Shown one piece after another: positions 44,600 to 57,110 of a stretch of 64,000 nt of DNA; within the stretch, counting starts at the first letter, position 1; every line of letters begins with the position of its first letter. The notes under the pieces are model-generated. The model was not told the DNA's origin, searched no databases, and saw only the letters and a list, made by a program, of their open reading frames with translations. The position numbers were made by a program, and so were the translations under genes. Source of the stretch: Papio anubis (lineage: Eukaryota > Chordata > Mammalia > Primates > Cercopithecidae); the NCBI RefSeq assembly GCF_008728515.1, contig NC_044984.1:101945407-102009406 (forward strand), read 5' to 3'.

Positions 44600-47500
44600 T
44601 CAATTCCCACCTATGAGTGAGAACATGCGGTGTTTGGTTTTTTGTCCTTGAGATAGTTTGCTGAGAATGATGGTTTCTAGCTTCATCCATGTCCCTACAA
44701 AGGACATGAACTCATCCTTTTATATGGCTGCATAGTATTCCATGGTGTATATGTGCCACATTTTCTTAATCCAGTCTATCACTGAGGGACATTGGGTTGG
44801 TTCCAAGTCTTTGCTATTGTGAATAGTACCACAATAAACATACGTGTGCATGTGTCTTTATAGCAGCATGATTTATAATCCTTTGAGTATATACCCAGTA
44901 ATGGGATGGCTGGGTCAAATGGTATTTCCAATTCTAGATCCTTGAGGAATTGCCACACTGTCTTCCACAATGGTCGAACTAGTTTCCAGTCCCACCAACA
45001 GTGTAAAAGTGTTCCTATTTCTCCACATCCTCTCCAGCATCTGGTTGCCATTCTAACTGGTGTGAGATGGTATCTCATTGTGGTTTCAATTTGCATTTCT
45101 CTGATGGCCAGTGATGATGAGCACTTTTTTTCATGTGTCTGTTGGCTGCATAAATGTCTTCTTTTGAGAAGTGTCTGTTCATATCCTTCACCCACTTTTT
45201 GATGGGGTTGTTTTTTTTTCTCATAAATTTGTTTGAATCCTTTGTAGATTCTGAATATTAGCCCTTTCTCAGATGAGTAGATTGCAAAAATTTTCTCCCA
45301 TTCTGTAGGTTGCTTGTTCACTGTGATGGTAGTTTCTTTTGCTGTGCAGAAGCTCTTTAATTTAATTAGATCCCATTTCTCAATTTTGGCTTTTGTTGCC
45401 ATTGCTTTTGGTGTTTTAGACATGAAGTCCTTGCCTATGCCTATGTCCTGAATGGTATTGCCTAGGTTTTCTTCTAGGGATTTTATGGTTTTAGGTCTAA
45501 CATTTAAGTCTTTAATCCATATTGAGTTAATTTTTGTATAAGGTGTAAGGAAGGGATCCAGTTTCAGCTTTCTACGTATGGCTAGCCAGTTTTCCCAGCA
45601 CCATTTATTAAATAGGGAATCCTTTCCCCATTTCTTGTTTTTGTCAGGTTTGTCAAAGATCAGATGTTTGTAAATGTGTGGTATTATTTCTGAGGGCTCT
45701 GTTCTGTTCCATTGGTCTATATCTCTGTTTTGGTACCAGTACCATGCTGTTTTGATTACTGTAACCTTGTAGTATAGTTTGAAGTCAGGTAGCATGATGC
45801 CTCCAGCTTTGTTCTTTTGGCTTAGGATTGTCTTGGCAATGCGGCCTCTTTTTTGGTTCCATATGAACTTTAAAGCAGTTTTTTCCAATTCTGTGAAGAA
45901 AGTCATTGGTAGCTTGATGGGGATGGTATTGAATCTATAAATTACCTTGGGCAGCGTGGCCATTTTCACAATATTGATTCTTCCTATCCATGAGCATGGA
46001 ATGTTCTTCCATGTGTTTGTGTCCTCTTTTATTTCATTGAGCAGTGATTTGTAGTTCTCCTTGAAGAGGTCCTTTACATCCCATGTAAGCTGGATTCCTA
46101 GGTACTTTATTCTCTTTGAAGCAATTGTGAATGGGAGTTCACTCATGATTTGGCTCTCTGTTTGTCTGTTATTGGTTTATAAGAATGCTTGTGATTTTTG
46201 CACATTGATTTTGTATCCTGAGACTTTGCTGAAGTTGCTTATCAGCTTAAGGAGATTTTGGGCTGAGATGATGGGGTTTTCTAAATATACAATCAAGTCA
46301 TCTGCAAACAGGGACAATTTTACTTCCTCTTTTCCTAATTGAATATCCTTTATTTCTTTCTCCTGCCTGATTGCCCTGGCCAGAACTTCCAACACTATGT
46401 TGAATAGGAGTGGTGAGAGAGGGCATCCCTGTCTTGTGCCAGTTTTCAAAGGGAATGCTTCCAGTTTTTGCCCATCCAGTATGATATTGGCTGTGGGTCT
46501 GTGATAAATAGCTCTTATTATTTTGAGATATGTCCCATCAGTACCTAATTTATTGAGAGTTTTTAGCATGAAGGGCTGTTGAATTTTGTCAAAGGCCTTT
46601 TCTGCATCTATTGAGATAATCATGTGGTTTTTGTCTTTGATTCTGTTTATATGCTGGATTACATTTATTGATTTGTGTATGTTGAGCCAGCCTTGCATCC
46701 CAGGGATGAAGCCTACTTGATCATGGTGGATAAGCTTTTTGATGTGCTGCTGGATTCGGTTTGCCAGTATTTTATTGAGGATTTTTGCATTGATGTTCAT
46801 CAGGGATATTGGTCTAAAATTCTCTTTTTTTGTTGTGTCTCTGCCAGGCTTTGGTATCAGGATGATGCTGGCCTCATAAAATGAGTTAGGGAGGATTCCC
46901 TCTTTTTCTATTGATTGGAATAGTTTCAGAAGGAATGGTACCAGCTCCTCCTTGTACCTCTGGTAGAATTCAGCTGTGAATCGGTCTGGTCCTGGACTTT
47001 TTTGGCTGGTAGGCTATTAATTATTGCCTCAATTTCAGAGCCTGTTATTGGTCTATTCAGGAATTCAACTTCTTCCTGGTTTAGTCTGGGGAGGATATAT
47101 GTGTCCAGGAATTTATCCGTTTCTTCTAGATTTTCTAGTTTATTTGCGTAGAGGTGTTTATAGTATTCTCTGATGGTAGTTCGTATTTCTGTGGGATCAG
47201 TGGTGATATCCCCTTTATCATTTTTTATTGTGTCTACTTGATTCTTCTCTCTTTTCTTCTTTATTAGTCTTGCTAGTGGTCTATCAATTTTGTTGATCTT
47301 TTCAAAAAACCAGTTCCTGGATTCATTGATTTTTTGAAGGGTTCTTTGTGTCTCTATCTCCTTCAGTTATGCTCTGATCTTAGTTATTTCTTGCCTTCTG
47401 CTAGCTTTTGAATGTGTTGCTCTTGCTTCTCTAGTTCTTTTAATTGTGATGTTAGGGTGTCCGTTTTAGATCTTTCCTGCTTTCTCTTGTGGGCATTTAG

Positions 47501-48399
47501 TGCTACAAATTTCCCTCTACACGCTGCTTTAAATGTGTCTCAGAGATTCTGGTATGTTGTGTCTTTGTTCTCATTGGTTTCAAAGAATATCTTTATTTCT
47601 GCCTTCATTTTGTTATGTACTCAGTAGCCATTCAGGAGCAGGTTGTTCAGTTTCCATGTAGTTGAGCAGTTTTGAGTGAGTTTCTTAATCCTGAGTTCTA
47701 GTTTGATTGCACTGTGGTCTGAGAGACAGTTTGTTATAATTTCTGTTCTTTTACATTTGCTGAGGAGTGTTTTACTTCCAACTATGTGGTCATTTTTGGA
47801 ATACGTGTGATATGGTGCTGAGAAGAATGTATATTCTGTTGATTTGGGGTGGAGCATTCTGTAGATGTCTATTAGGTCCACTTGGTGCAGAGCTAAGTTC
47901 AATTCCTGGATATCCTTTTTAACTTTCTGTCTCATTGATCTGTCTAATGTTGACAGTGGGGTGTTAAAGTCTCCCATTATCGTGTGGGAGTCTAAGTCTC
48001 TTTTTAGGTCTCTAAGGACTTGCTTATGAATCGGGGTGCTCCTGTATTGGGTGCATATCTATTTAGGATAGTTAGCTCTTCTTGTTGAATTGATCCCTTT
48101 ACCGTTATGTAATGGCCTTCTTTGTCTCTTTTGATCTTTGTTGGTTTAAAGTCTGTTTTATCAGAGACTAGGGTTGCAACCCCTGCCTTTTTTTGTTTTC
48201 CATTTGCTTGGTAGATCTTCCTCTATCCCTTTATTTCGAGCCTATGTGTGTCTCTGCACGTGATATGGGTCTCCTGAATACAGCACACTGATGGGTCTTG
48301 ACTCTTTATCCAATTTGCCTGTCTGTGTCTTTTAATTGGAGCACTTAGCCCATTTACATTTAAGGTTAGTATTGTTATGTGTGAATTTGGTCCTGTCAT
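44600..48399 (-). pseudogene. L1 ORF2 (endonuclease/reverse transcriptase), broken
   Basis: About 3.8 kb from the ATG at 48399 to the TGA at 44600. Long open pieces remain. An endonuclease segment (47977-47621) stops where a conserved Trp codon has become TGA. A reverse-transcriptase segment (46800-46177) contains the catalytic F-A-D-D motif, then a Tyr-to-TAA change at about 46177. The 3' segment (46146-44779) covers the rest of the RT and the Cys-rich tail, with a locally shifted frame near 45210. At least three lesions rule out activity. Confidence 0.92.
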
Positions 48400-48462
48400 T
48401 ATGACGTTAGCTGGTTATTTTGCTCGTTAGTTGATGCAGTTTCTTCCTAGCATTGATGGTCT

Positions 48463-49476
48463 TTACAATTTGGTATGTTTTTGCAGTGGCTGGTACCGGT
48501 TGTTCCTTTCCATGTTTAGTGCTTCCTTCAGGAGCTCTTGTAGGGCAGGCCTGGTGGTGACAAAATCTCTCAGCATTTGCTTGTCTGTAAAGGATTTTAT
48601 TTCTCCTTCACTTATGAAGCTTAGTTTGGCTGGATATGAAATTCTGGGTTGAAAATTCTTTTCTTTAAGAATGTTGAATATTGGCCCCCACTCTCTTCCG
48701 GCTTGTAGAGTTTCTGCCTAGAGATCTGCTGTTAGTCTGATGGGCTTCCCTTTATGGGTAACCCAACCTTTCTTTCTGGCTGCCCTTAAGATTTTTTCCT
48801 TCATTTCAACTTTGGTGAATCTGACAATTAGGTGTCTTGGAGTTGCTCTTCTCAAGGAGTATCTTTGTGGTGTTCTCTGTATTTCCTGAATTTGAATGTT
48901 GACCTGCCTTGCTAGGTTGGGGAAGTTCTCCTCGATAATATCCTGCAGAGTGTTTTCCAACTTGGTTCCATTCTCCCTGTCACTTTCAGTTACACCAATC
49001 AGACGTAGATTTGGTCTTTTCACATAGTCCCATATTTCTTGGAGGCTTTGTTCATTTCTTTTTACTCTTTTTTCTGTAAACTTCTCTTCTTGCTTCATTT
49101 CATTCATTTGATCTTCAGTCACTGATACCCTTTCTTCCAGTTGATTGAATCGGCTAGTGAAGCTTTTGCATTCGTCACGTAGTTCTCGTTCCATGGTTTT
49201 CAGCTCCATCAGGTCATTTAAGGACTTCTCTGCACTGGTTATTCTAGTTAGCCATTCATCTAATCTTTTTTCAAGGATTTTAGCTTCTCTGCAATGGGTT
49301 CAAACTTCCTCCTTTAGCTCGGAGAAGTTTGATTGTCTGAAGCCTCTTCTCTCAACTCGTCAAAGTCATTCTCTGTCCAGCTTTGTTCTGTTGCTGGCAA
49401 GGAGCTGCGTTCCGTTTGGAGGGGGAGAGGCACTCTGATTTTTAGAATTTTCAGCTTTTCTGCTGTTTTTCCCCAT
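48463..49476 (-). pseudogene. L1 ORF1 (RNA-binding chaperone), broken
   Basis: The start codon is at 49476 and the terminal stop at 48463-48465, about 338 codons as in intact L1PA. The coiled-coil/RRM region (49209-48721) is open and includes the typical LEERVSVTEDQMNEMK and NLRLIGVTESD words. A premature TAG at 48718-48720 falls just after the residues T-A-D-L in the C-terminal domain. The N-terminal part is also frame-disrupted around 49300-49360. The product would lose the C-terminal nucleic-acid-binding domain. Confidence 0.9.
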
Positions 49477-50520
49477 CTTTGTGGTTTTATCTACCTTTGG
49501 TCTTTGATGATGGTGACATACAGATGGGGTTTTGGTGTGGATGTCCTTTCTGTTTGTCAGTTTTCCTTCTGACAGTCAGGACCCTCAGCTGCAGGTCTGT
49601 TGGAGATTGCTTGAGGTCCACTCCAGACCCTGTTTGCCTGGGTATCAGCAGCGGAGGCTGCAGAACAGCAAATATTGTTGAACAGCAAAGGTTGCTGCCA
49701 GATCATTCCTCTGGAAGCTTTGTCTCAGAGGGGTACCCGGCCGTGTGGGGTGTCAGTCTGCCCCTACTGGGAGGTGCCTCCCAGTTAGGCTACTCGGGGG
49801 CCAGGGACCCACTTGAGGAGGCAGTCTGTCTGTTCTCAGACCTCAAACTCCATGCTGGAACCCCTACCCTCTTCAAAGCTGTCAGACAGGGACATTTAAG
49901 TCTGCAGAGGTTTCTTCTGCCTTTTGTTTGGCTACACTCTGCCCCCAGAGGTGGAGTCTACAGAGGTAGGCAGGCCTCCTTGAGCTGCTGGGGGCTCCCT
50001 CCAGTTCAAGCTTCCCGGCAGCTTTGTTTACCTACTTAAGCCTCAGCAATGGCAGGCACCCCTCCCCCAGTCTCGCTGCCACCTTGCAGTTCGATCTCAG
50101 ACTGCTGTGCTAGCAAATGAGCAAGGCTCCGTGGGTGTGGGACCCTCCAAGCCAGGCGTGTGATATAATCTCCTGGTGTGCCGTTTGCTAAGACTGTTGA
50201 AAAAGCACAGTATTAGGGTGGGAGCAACCCGATTTTCCAGGTGCTGTCTGTCACAGATTCCCTTGGCTAGGAAAGGGAATTCCCTGACCCCTTGTGCTTC
50301 CCAATGCCTCACCCTGCTTCGGCTCATGCTCAGTGGGCTGCACCCACTGTCCTGTACCCACTGTCCTATAAGCCCCAGTGAGATGAACCCGGTACCTCAG
50401 TTGGAAATGCAGAAATCACCCATCTTCTGTGTTGCTCACGCTGGGAGCTGTAGACTAGAGCTGTTCCTATTTGGCCATCTTGGAACTGCCTCGGAGGCTC
50501 CAATTGTAAAAGCAAAAAGA

Positions 50521-50652
50521 GGTTGGGTGTGGTGGCCCACATCTGTAATCCTGGCACTCTGGGAGGCCGAGGCAGGAGGATTACTTGAGGTCAGGAGTTC
50601 ACGACCAGCCTGGCCAAAATGGTGAAACCGGAATCTACTCAAAAAAAAGTAC
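50521..50652 (+). mobile_element. Truncated Alu at the 5' end of the L1
   Basis: Left-arm only ('ggttgggtgtggtggcccac' to 'atggtgaaaccggaatctac'). CAAAAAGAGG is present on both sides (about 50513 and 50659), suggesting a target duplication. Confidence 0.85.
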
Positions 50653-51140
50653 AAAAGTACAAAAAGAGGCCAAAATAAAATTATAAAAATTTCTATTTAT
50701 TTTAAATATTTGCACATAAGAAATATAAATATTTGCATGTAAGAAATTACCCCATTACCCCCCACTAATGGAATGCAATGTACTTGTACTATTCACAATA
50801 TAATTGCAATATTTATACAAGTTATATATTAACTCACAGTGCCCTAGAGATAGGATTGCCTTACAGTAGGGTACAACCTGAAGGAAGCTTTCTTTTCCTC
50901 AGTCCTGTCAGTGTGTCTCCGTAACTATAAATATACTTACTTAGAAATATATTAAAGATAAAAATTTACAGCTCTTTGAGGCTTTATCATAAGGAGCAAC
51001 AAAAGTTCAGAGGCAGAAAATAATAGTTAAAACATACAAGTACTTACATGTTTATACACATATATGTATAACTATGTATAGTTAAAACATAAAAACTGGA
51101 TATGTTGGGTAGCATTCTAAGTGACGTGCGTGTGTACAAA
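50653..51140. other. A/T-rich intergenic stretch
   Basis: Contains a near tandem copy of an AATATTTGCA(C/T)(A/G)TAAGAAAT unit at about 50704-50747. No gene. Confidence 0.5.
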
Positions 51141-51145
51141 CTTTT

Positions 51146-51442
51146 ATTTTTTATTTATTTATTTATTTATTGAGATGGAGTCTCACTCTGTCACCCAGTC
51201 TGGAGTGCAGTGGTGCAATCTCAGCTCACTGCAACCCCCGCCTCCTGGGTTCGAGCGATTCTCCTGCTTCAGCCTCCCAAGTAGCTGGAATTACAGGTGC
51301 CTGTCATCCCGCCCAGCTAATTTTTATATTTTTAGTAGAGACAGGGTTTCACCATGTTGGCCAGGCTGGTCTCATACTCCCAACCTCAGGTGACCCACCC
51401 ACCTCAGCCTCCCAGAGTGCTGGGATTACAGGTGTGTGCCAT
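51146..51442 (-). mobile_element. AluS with (TTTA)n tail
   Basis: TTTA repeat at 51147-51171, then a full antisense Alu ending 'ggtgtgtgccatg'. GTAAACTTTTAT follows at 51443, similar to ACAAACTTTTAT at 51136, as the likely duplication. Confidence 0.9.
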
Positions 51443-51474
51443 GTGTAAACTTTTATGGCAACATTTTGTTGTCA

Positions 51475-51910
51475 TCTTCCTATTTTACAGATGGGGAAAC
51501 CGAAACGGAGAGTGACTGAGTGACCTGCCCAAGGTCACGCACCTCAGGAGTAGGTATGTAAGTTGAATCAGGATTCAAACTGAGAAAGTTCTGCTCCAGA
51601 GGCCACCACCCTTAGCCATTTTCATATACATCCTCTCATAAGGAGAGAGGCAGACTCAAGAAGATGTGTAGAATCATAGAAAGGCTTCAGAAAGTCTATA
51701 AAGAGTGGTTCAGGCATTGGAGTCAAGCAGATCCAAGTTCAACTCCAGGCTTTGACCCTTATTAGCTGTGAGGCCTTGGGCTCCTTACTTTAATCTAAAG
51801 CCTAATCATCCCCACCAGTCAAGCGAGGCTGCGTTGGAATCTGAGAACTAGCCCCGGGGGCACAAGGTAAGGGCTCAGTCATCACAGCTGTGTCTGATCT
51901 CAGCCTCTGC
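51475..51910. mobile_element. Two MIRs in opposite orientation
   Basis: Antisense copy 51475-51600 ('attttacagatggggaaacc'), sense copy 51705-51910 ('ttcaactccaggctttgacc', 'tagctgtgaggccttggg'). Confidence 0.75.
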
Positions 51911-52227
51911 CTTGCTAGATAATAAAAATGAGGCTGAGAGAGAGAAAGTGGGCTGCCCAGGGCCACATAGCAAACTAGTGACAGTCCTCAGCACACCTGG
52001 TCCACTGTCCTGTGCATAGCATCGGCAGCTCTAAGCCAACTCATCTAGTCCACTCTGCCCCCTACAACTTCTTGCCCATTTCAGGGCTCCAGATAGGCTT
52101 CTGCCCACCTGCAGGGCCACACTGCCATGCTCGGTAGTCTGTGCCAAAGTGGGTAAAGCAGGAACAACTGGGGAAGACACAGAACAAAACAAGTGGTAAA
52201 AAAAATGTTCAAGGTCCAGGCATAGGC

Positions 52228-52812
52228 TAGGTGTGGCGGCTCATGCCTGTAATCCCAGCACTTTGGAAGGCAGAGGCAGGAGATTTTCTTGAGCTCAGGA
52301 GTTCAAGATTAGCCTGGGCAACATGTTAGAAATCCGTCTCTACAAAATATACAAAAATTAGTCAGGTATGGTGGTGCGCACCTGTAGTCCCAGCTACTGG
52401 GAAGGCTGAGGTGGGAGGAGCCCTTGAGCCCAGGAGGCAGGGGTTGCAGTGAGCACAGATCACACTACTGCACTCCAGCCTGGATGACAGAGCGAGACCC
52501 TGTCTTAAAAAAAAAAATAAAAGGCTGGGCATGGTGGCTCAAGCCTGTAATCCCAGCACTTTGGGAGGCCGAGGCGGGCAGATCACCTGAAGTCAGGAGT
52601 TCAAGACCAGCCTGACCAACATGGAGAAATCCTGTCTCTACTAAAAATACAAAATTAGCCAGGTGTGGTGGCGCATGGCTGTAATCCCAGCTACTCAGGA
52701 GGCTGAGGCAGGAGAATCGCTTGAACCCGGGAGGCAGACGTTGCAGTGAGCTGAGATCCCACCATTGCACTCCAGCCTGGGCAACAAGAGCTAAACTCTC
52801 AAAAGAAAGAAA
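52228..52812 (+). mobile_element. Two tandem Alus, head to tail
   Basis: Copy 1 is 52228-52520 ('ggctaggtgtggcggctcat'). Its A-rich tail is followed directly by copy 2 at 52524-52812 ('ggctgggcatggtggctcaa'). The second is the less diverged. Confidence 0.92.
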
Positions 52813-53464
52813 GGAAAATGCCTGGACTCAGGCATAATCCTGGAGTGTCCACTAGGTGGAGCCACACTTCTGCATTCTTGGGTTCCCAAGAATTTAATTA
52901 TTATTTTTTTTCTATTGAAGAGCATGAATGTGGCTCATACTTGAGGGATTAAGTTTCACTCATCCATTCATTCATTCAATATTTACTCAGCACCCACTCT
53001 GTGCCAGGCATGGGAATCCAACACTAAATGCAGTACTTAGGAGCTGTAATTATCTTCCAGCAACAAATTATTTGCTTCTGTGATGAATCTCACAGCCATG
53101 CAACAAGTACACCATCCTATCCTTAACAAGGTCTGAGAAGTCACCTTCCACTTATTCCTTGAGTATTTATTTGGCGTGTACTCTCTCCCAGTCCCTGGGC
53201 ATGCTAAGATGGATAAGATCATCTAGTGGAGAAGACAAACATATGACCGGTGTCCACTCAGCCTGACCTACATGGTGACTGACACCTGCCAAAGCCTGGC
53301 TGGGGGGGCCCAGTAACCATGCTCAGATCCTCTTTTCTCCTCTGGCATCACAAAGGGAGAGATCAAAACGTTTGCCCAGCCCATCCTTCCTCTGCTTCTC
53401 ATGAACAGTCTGGTCCATTTCCCTGTCCTCTCAGAAATCTCTGTGAGTGCCACATAAGTGGGGT

Positions 53465-53814
53465 ATCATGCTGCTGATAAAGACATACCCAAGACTGGGT
53501 AATTTATAAAGAAAAAGAGGTTTAATGGACTCACAATTCCACGTGGCTGGGGAGACCTCACAATCATGGCGGAAGGTGAAAGCCGTGTTTTACAGGGCAG
53601 CAGGCAAGGGCAAAAATGAGAATGAAGACAAAGGGGTTTCCCCTTATAAAATCATCAGATCTCATGAGACTTATTCACTATGATGAGAACAGTATGGGGG
53701 AAACCACCCCCATGATTCAATTATCTCCCACCAGGTCCCTCCCACAGCACATGGGAATCATGGGAGCTACAATTCAAGGTGAGATTTGGGTGGGGACACA
53801 GCCACACCATATCA
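53465..53814 (-). mobile_element. MST/THE1-type MaLR solo LTR
   Basis: Antisense text from 'gctgataaagacatacccaa' through 'tttataaagaaaaagaggtt' and 'atctcccaccaggtccctcc' to 'gccacaccatatca'. Confidence 0.88.
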
Positions 53815-55560
53815 GGTGGGGTTTGAGATGGCAAGGATGTGATTGATTTCATTATATCCAGGGCTTTGGTGGAGCCTTTCACATTTCCCTGGGCACACAT
53901 TTCTGTCTTTCCTTCCAAAAAAGGTGGCATGGGTATGGAAGGAATCACACAGGACTAAAGTCGGAAAACCCAGGCTCTGTCCCCCATCTTGACACTTATA
54001 TGATGTGTGGTCTTAGGTCAGTCACCTCCTTCTTCTCGTTAGTCTTCCCAGCTGTGGTAGATTAAATGTAGCCACAAATTCTTGACAGACTTTCCCATCA
54101 GGAGATGGCATCTTTCTCTACTCCCCTCGATCCCACAGCCAGGCAACACGTGTCCAAGTCATCGGAATCTGCCCCTTGATTACTGCAATGACCTCCTCAT
54201 AGTTCTCCCCACATTCACTCTGCCCACCCCACCACCCCCACCCCTGCATTCCACATGCGGGAGCTGGAATGACCTGAAACCTAAGTCAAATGGTGTCATT
54301 CATCATCCTACACCCCGACCCACAGCCCTGTGCCTCCCTATCCACCCACAGCAAGACCGCATCATCTGGCTCCCTGTCACCCCTCTTCTCTGTCTCCTTG
54401 TTCACACTGCTCCAGCCTCACTTCTGGGATTGTGACCCTGGTACCACACAGCTGGTCATCTGGAGACAGACTGGAGCAGAAAACCAAGGTAGAACTTGAG
54501 TTGGAAAGCGTATAGGGTTGAAGTTTCACTTTAACATTGAGTTGTTACACAGAAGCTAGAGGTGGCAGAAAACTACTCAAGTCCATGGAAAGGAGTTTTT
54601 CTGACAGGTGGTGATGGTGGTGGCATCCAGGGGGAGGGGACTGAGGGAATGCAGTTTCTGGTAAAGGGTAGATGGTCAGAAACCTCAGCTGCCACCCAGC
54701 AACTGGATGGTGAACAGAATGAAGTAGTCACCAATCAGACTGTCACAACCACATCTGCTTGCACGTCTTATTTAATTTTCCCTCGACCATAAACCTCTGA
54801 TCCTACATTGGAGTACAAAGTCCTTGGAGGGAAAGGCTGTGTCATGTTCATTTTTGTAGCTCCCTGCCTCCCAAACTGTCCTGCATAAAGATGGCAAAGA
54901 AAACAACTGTTGCATGGCATGGGTGACAGTTCTTGCCTCCTCGCAGCAGCACCCCAGGTTTCCTCCAGAGAATTCTTGCTGCCACAGTCTGTGTTCCCTG
55001 TACACCTAATTCTGTCTCTGGCTCCAGGGCTGGGCATGAGGCTCAGGCTTTGCTAAGCAGATCATTACCTCCTCCTGACCACAGTGACTAGTGATCATTC
55101 CAGAACCAAAGAGGCAAATGAGAAAGAGAGAAGTAGAAAGAAATGCAAGTGCTTTTTCTGCTGAGGTTGCAAGTAGTAAAGATGCAGCAAGCCCGAAGCT
55201 GCTGATGGCTTAAAGTTAAGTGAACAGATTGGAAGACAGAGACAAAATATGGGAGAGAGGTCCAATCCTGATGACAGTGGCTTCAGCCCCTAGATCCAGC
55301 TATGTCGGAAACTATTTACGTCAGTAGGTTCTTGAGCTACCAAGCATGTAAATTCTCTTTCTTGCCCAAGGCAATTGGAGTTGGTTAGCTGTCAATTGCA
55401 TTCAATAGAGTCCTGACAGACCAAGGAACGAATGAATGAATTGATGAGCAACTCTACTAGAAAACGTGTGTCACATGACAGACAGGATCCTATCTCAGGA
55501 GTCGGGGTAGTATCTTGCGATTACTAACTCTGTGACACTGGGCAAGTTTCCTGAAAAAAA
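53815..55560. other. Intergenic, no recognised gene or repeat
   Basis: Pyrimidine-rich around 54080-54420. Open frames such as 54082-54435 are low-complexity Pro/Ser/His text without signals. Confidence 0.45.
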
Positions 55561-55847
55561 TTTTTTTTTTTTTGAGACAGAGTCTTGCTCTGTCACCCAG
55601 ACTGGAGTACAGTGGCACGATCGATCTCTGCTCACTGCAACCTCTGCCTTCCAGGTTCAAGCGATTCTCCTGCCTCAGCTTCCCAAGTAGCTGGGACTAC
55701 AAGCGTGTGCCACCATGCCCAGCTAATTTTGTTATTTTTAGTAGAGACGAAGTTTCATTGGCCAGGCTGGTCTCGAACTCAGGTGATCTACCTACCTCGA
55801 CTTCCCAACGTGCTGGGGTTATAGGATTGAGCCACCACGCCTAGCCT
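55561..55847 (-). mobile_element. AluS
   Basis: T tract then antisense Alu to 'gagccaccacgcctagcc'. A small CGAT duplication lies at 55618-55625. Confidence 0.92.
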
Positions 55848-57110
55848 TCCTAATGTATTTGAACTTCAGTTTAGAACTCTAATATTATTCATTTATTCAA
55901 CGAATATTTACTGAAATTTGCTGTGCCAGGCACTCTGCCAGGTGTTGGCAATACTGTTGGTAACAAGACCCTCATGGCGCTCGTCCTTGTGAAAATGCCA
56001 ATTAACTTCAGTTCTAGAAAAATCAAGTTTCATTTTTGTACACCTGATTTTGTCACTGTCAAATCTATTTGTGGTCTAAGTCTCTAGCACTTGGTAACTG
56101 GTAGCTATCATTCCTCCCACTCCTTATCAGCTAATATTGTAGGGTCAGCTAGAGGAGGAGCAAGAAACAGAATATACAAAATGTACAATGGGGGAGGAGG
56201 GTACCACAGCCTTCTTTTCCTTCCCAGCACTCAATGCCATTTAGAAAAAATTGTTTATGAGCCAAAGTACAGATGACACTGAACTAGAGGGTGTAACAAG
56301 AGCCTGGCATGGCCCAGGGTTCGATCCTCTAGGACCCTTAACTAAGAATAGCCAGCGTGCCACCAACGACATTTTTTCTGGCCTCTGGCAAAGAGACTTT
56401 TCCGAGTTAAATATGTTCATCAGTTCCCAATAATAAGGCTCAGAAACAGAGCTACTTAAGCTCAATCTCTTTCAATTCTCATTATAAGGAACTAATCATA
56501 CCTGGTGCCATGGGATTTTCATTTTTAAAAGGAATTCACAGCTTGGGCTGAAGTGGCAGAATGTCAGAAATAAGTCCTGCAAAAGAAGCTGAGTTGAGCA
56601 GGCCCAAAATAACTGGAGTCTTAGCTTACCTTCTATTATTTAACTTATTCACTCATTTAACAACTGTTAATATTTATCAAGAGCCCACCCTGCACCAGGC
56701 ACTGTGCTGGGTGTGACAGCAAAGCTGACAGGGACTGGGCTATCATGGAGCAGAAGCTGGCTCATGAGAGGGCAATCCACGGGGGCAAAAGACCTAGAGT
56801 CAAATACTCTAGCCTAAGCCCAGTCCCGTATACCAGGTAAGCCCATGTAAGCCTAGCCAGGGGTTAATACATCAGCCTCTGCTAAGAAATCAGTTCATGC
56901 GCTTTATTCTAAATACAGCACAGTTCTCACCTGCTTTATTATGGCTGCATTAAAAGATGACCTCAAAACTTAGTGAATTAGTACTTACTACCACTAAACT
57001 ACTCTTAAAAATGGTTAAGTTCGAGGCTGCAATGAGTTATGATCATGCCACTGCACTCCAGCTTGGATGACAGAGTTGTAACCAAGCACCCCCATTTTTT
57101 AAGAGAATGA
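55848..57110. other. Intergenic with L2-type fossils and an Alu scrap
   Basis: L2/MIR-type pieces near 55880-55975 and 56640-56745 ('ctgcaccaggcactgtgctg'). An Alu right-arm remnant lies at 57015-57080 ('tcgaggctgcaatgagttat'). Confidence 0.55.

Larger units (their letters stand above)
44389..50501 (-). mobile_element. Full-length L1PA-type LINE-1 (inactive)
   Basis: About 6.1 kb antisense. The 3' end is at the T-rich start 44389-44396 with 3'UTR to about 44600. ORF2 runs 48399 to 44600, ORF1 49476 to 48463, and the 5'UTR of about 1.0 kb ends at 'ggccatcttggaactgcctc' near 50473-50492. This is the reverse complement of an L1PA 5' end ('ccaagatggcc' motif). All parts are in order and near full size. 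Divergence is moderate and both ORFs carry nonsense or frame damage. I saw no clear target duplication. A primate-lineage insertion is certain. Whether it is specific to Old World monkeys needs comparison. Confidence 0.93.

Noticed and set aside
49479..50039. 186-codon plus-strand frame antisense to the L1 5'UTR
   Set aside because: This could tempt a call of the antisense ORF0 of primate L1, but its length and position do not let me confirm that. It is treated as a shadow of the L1.
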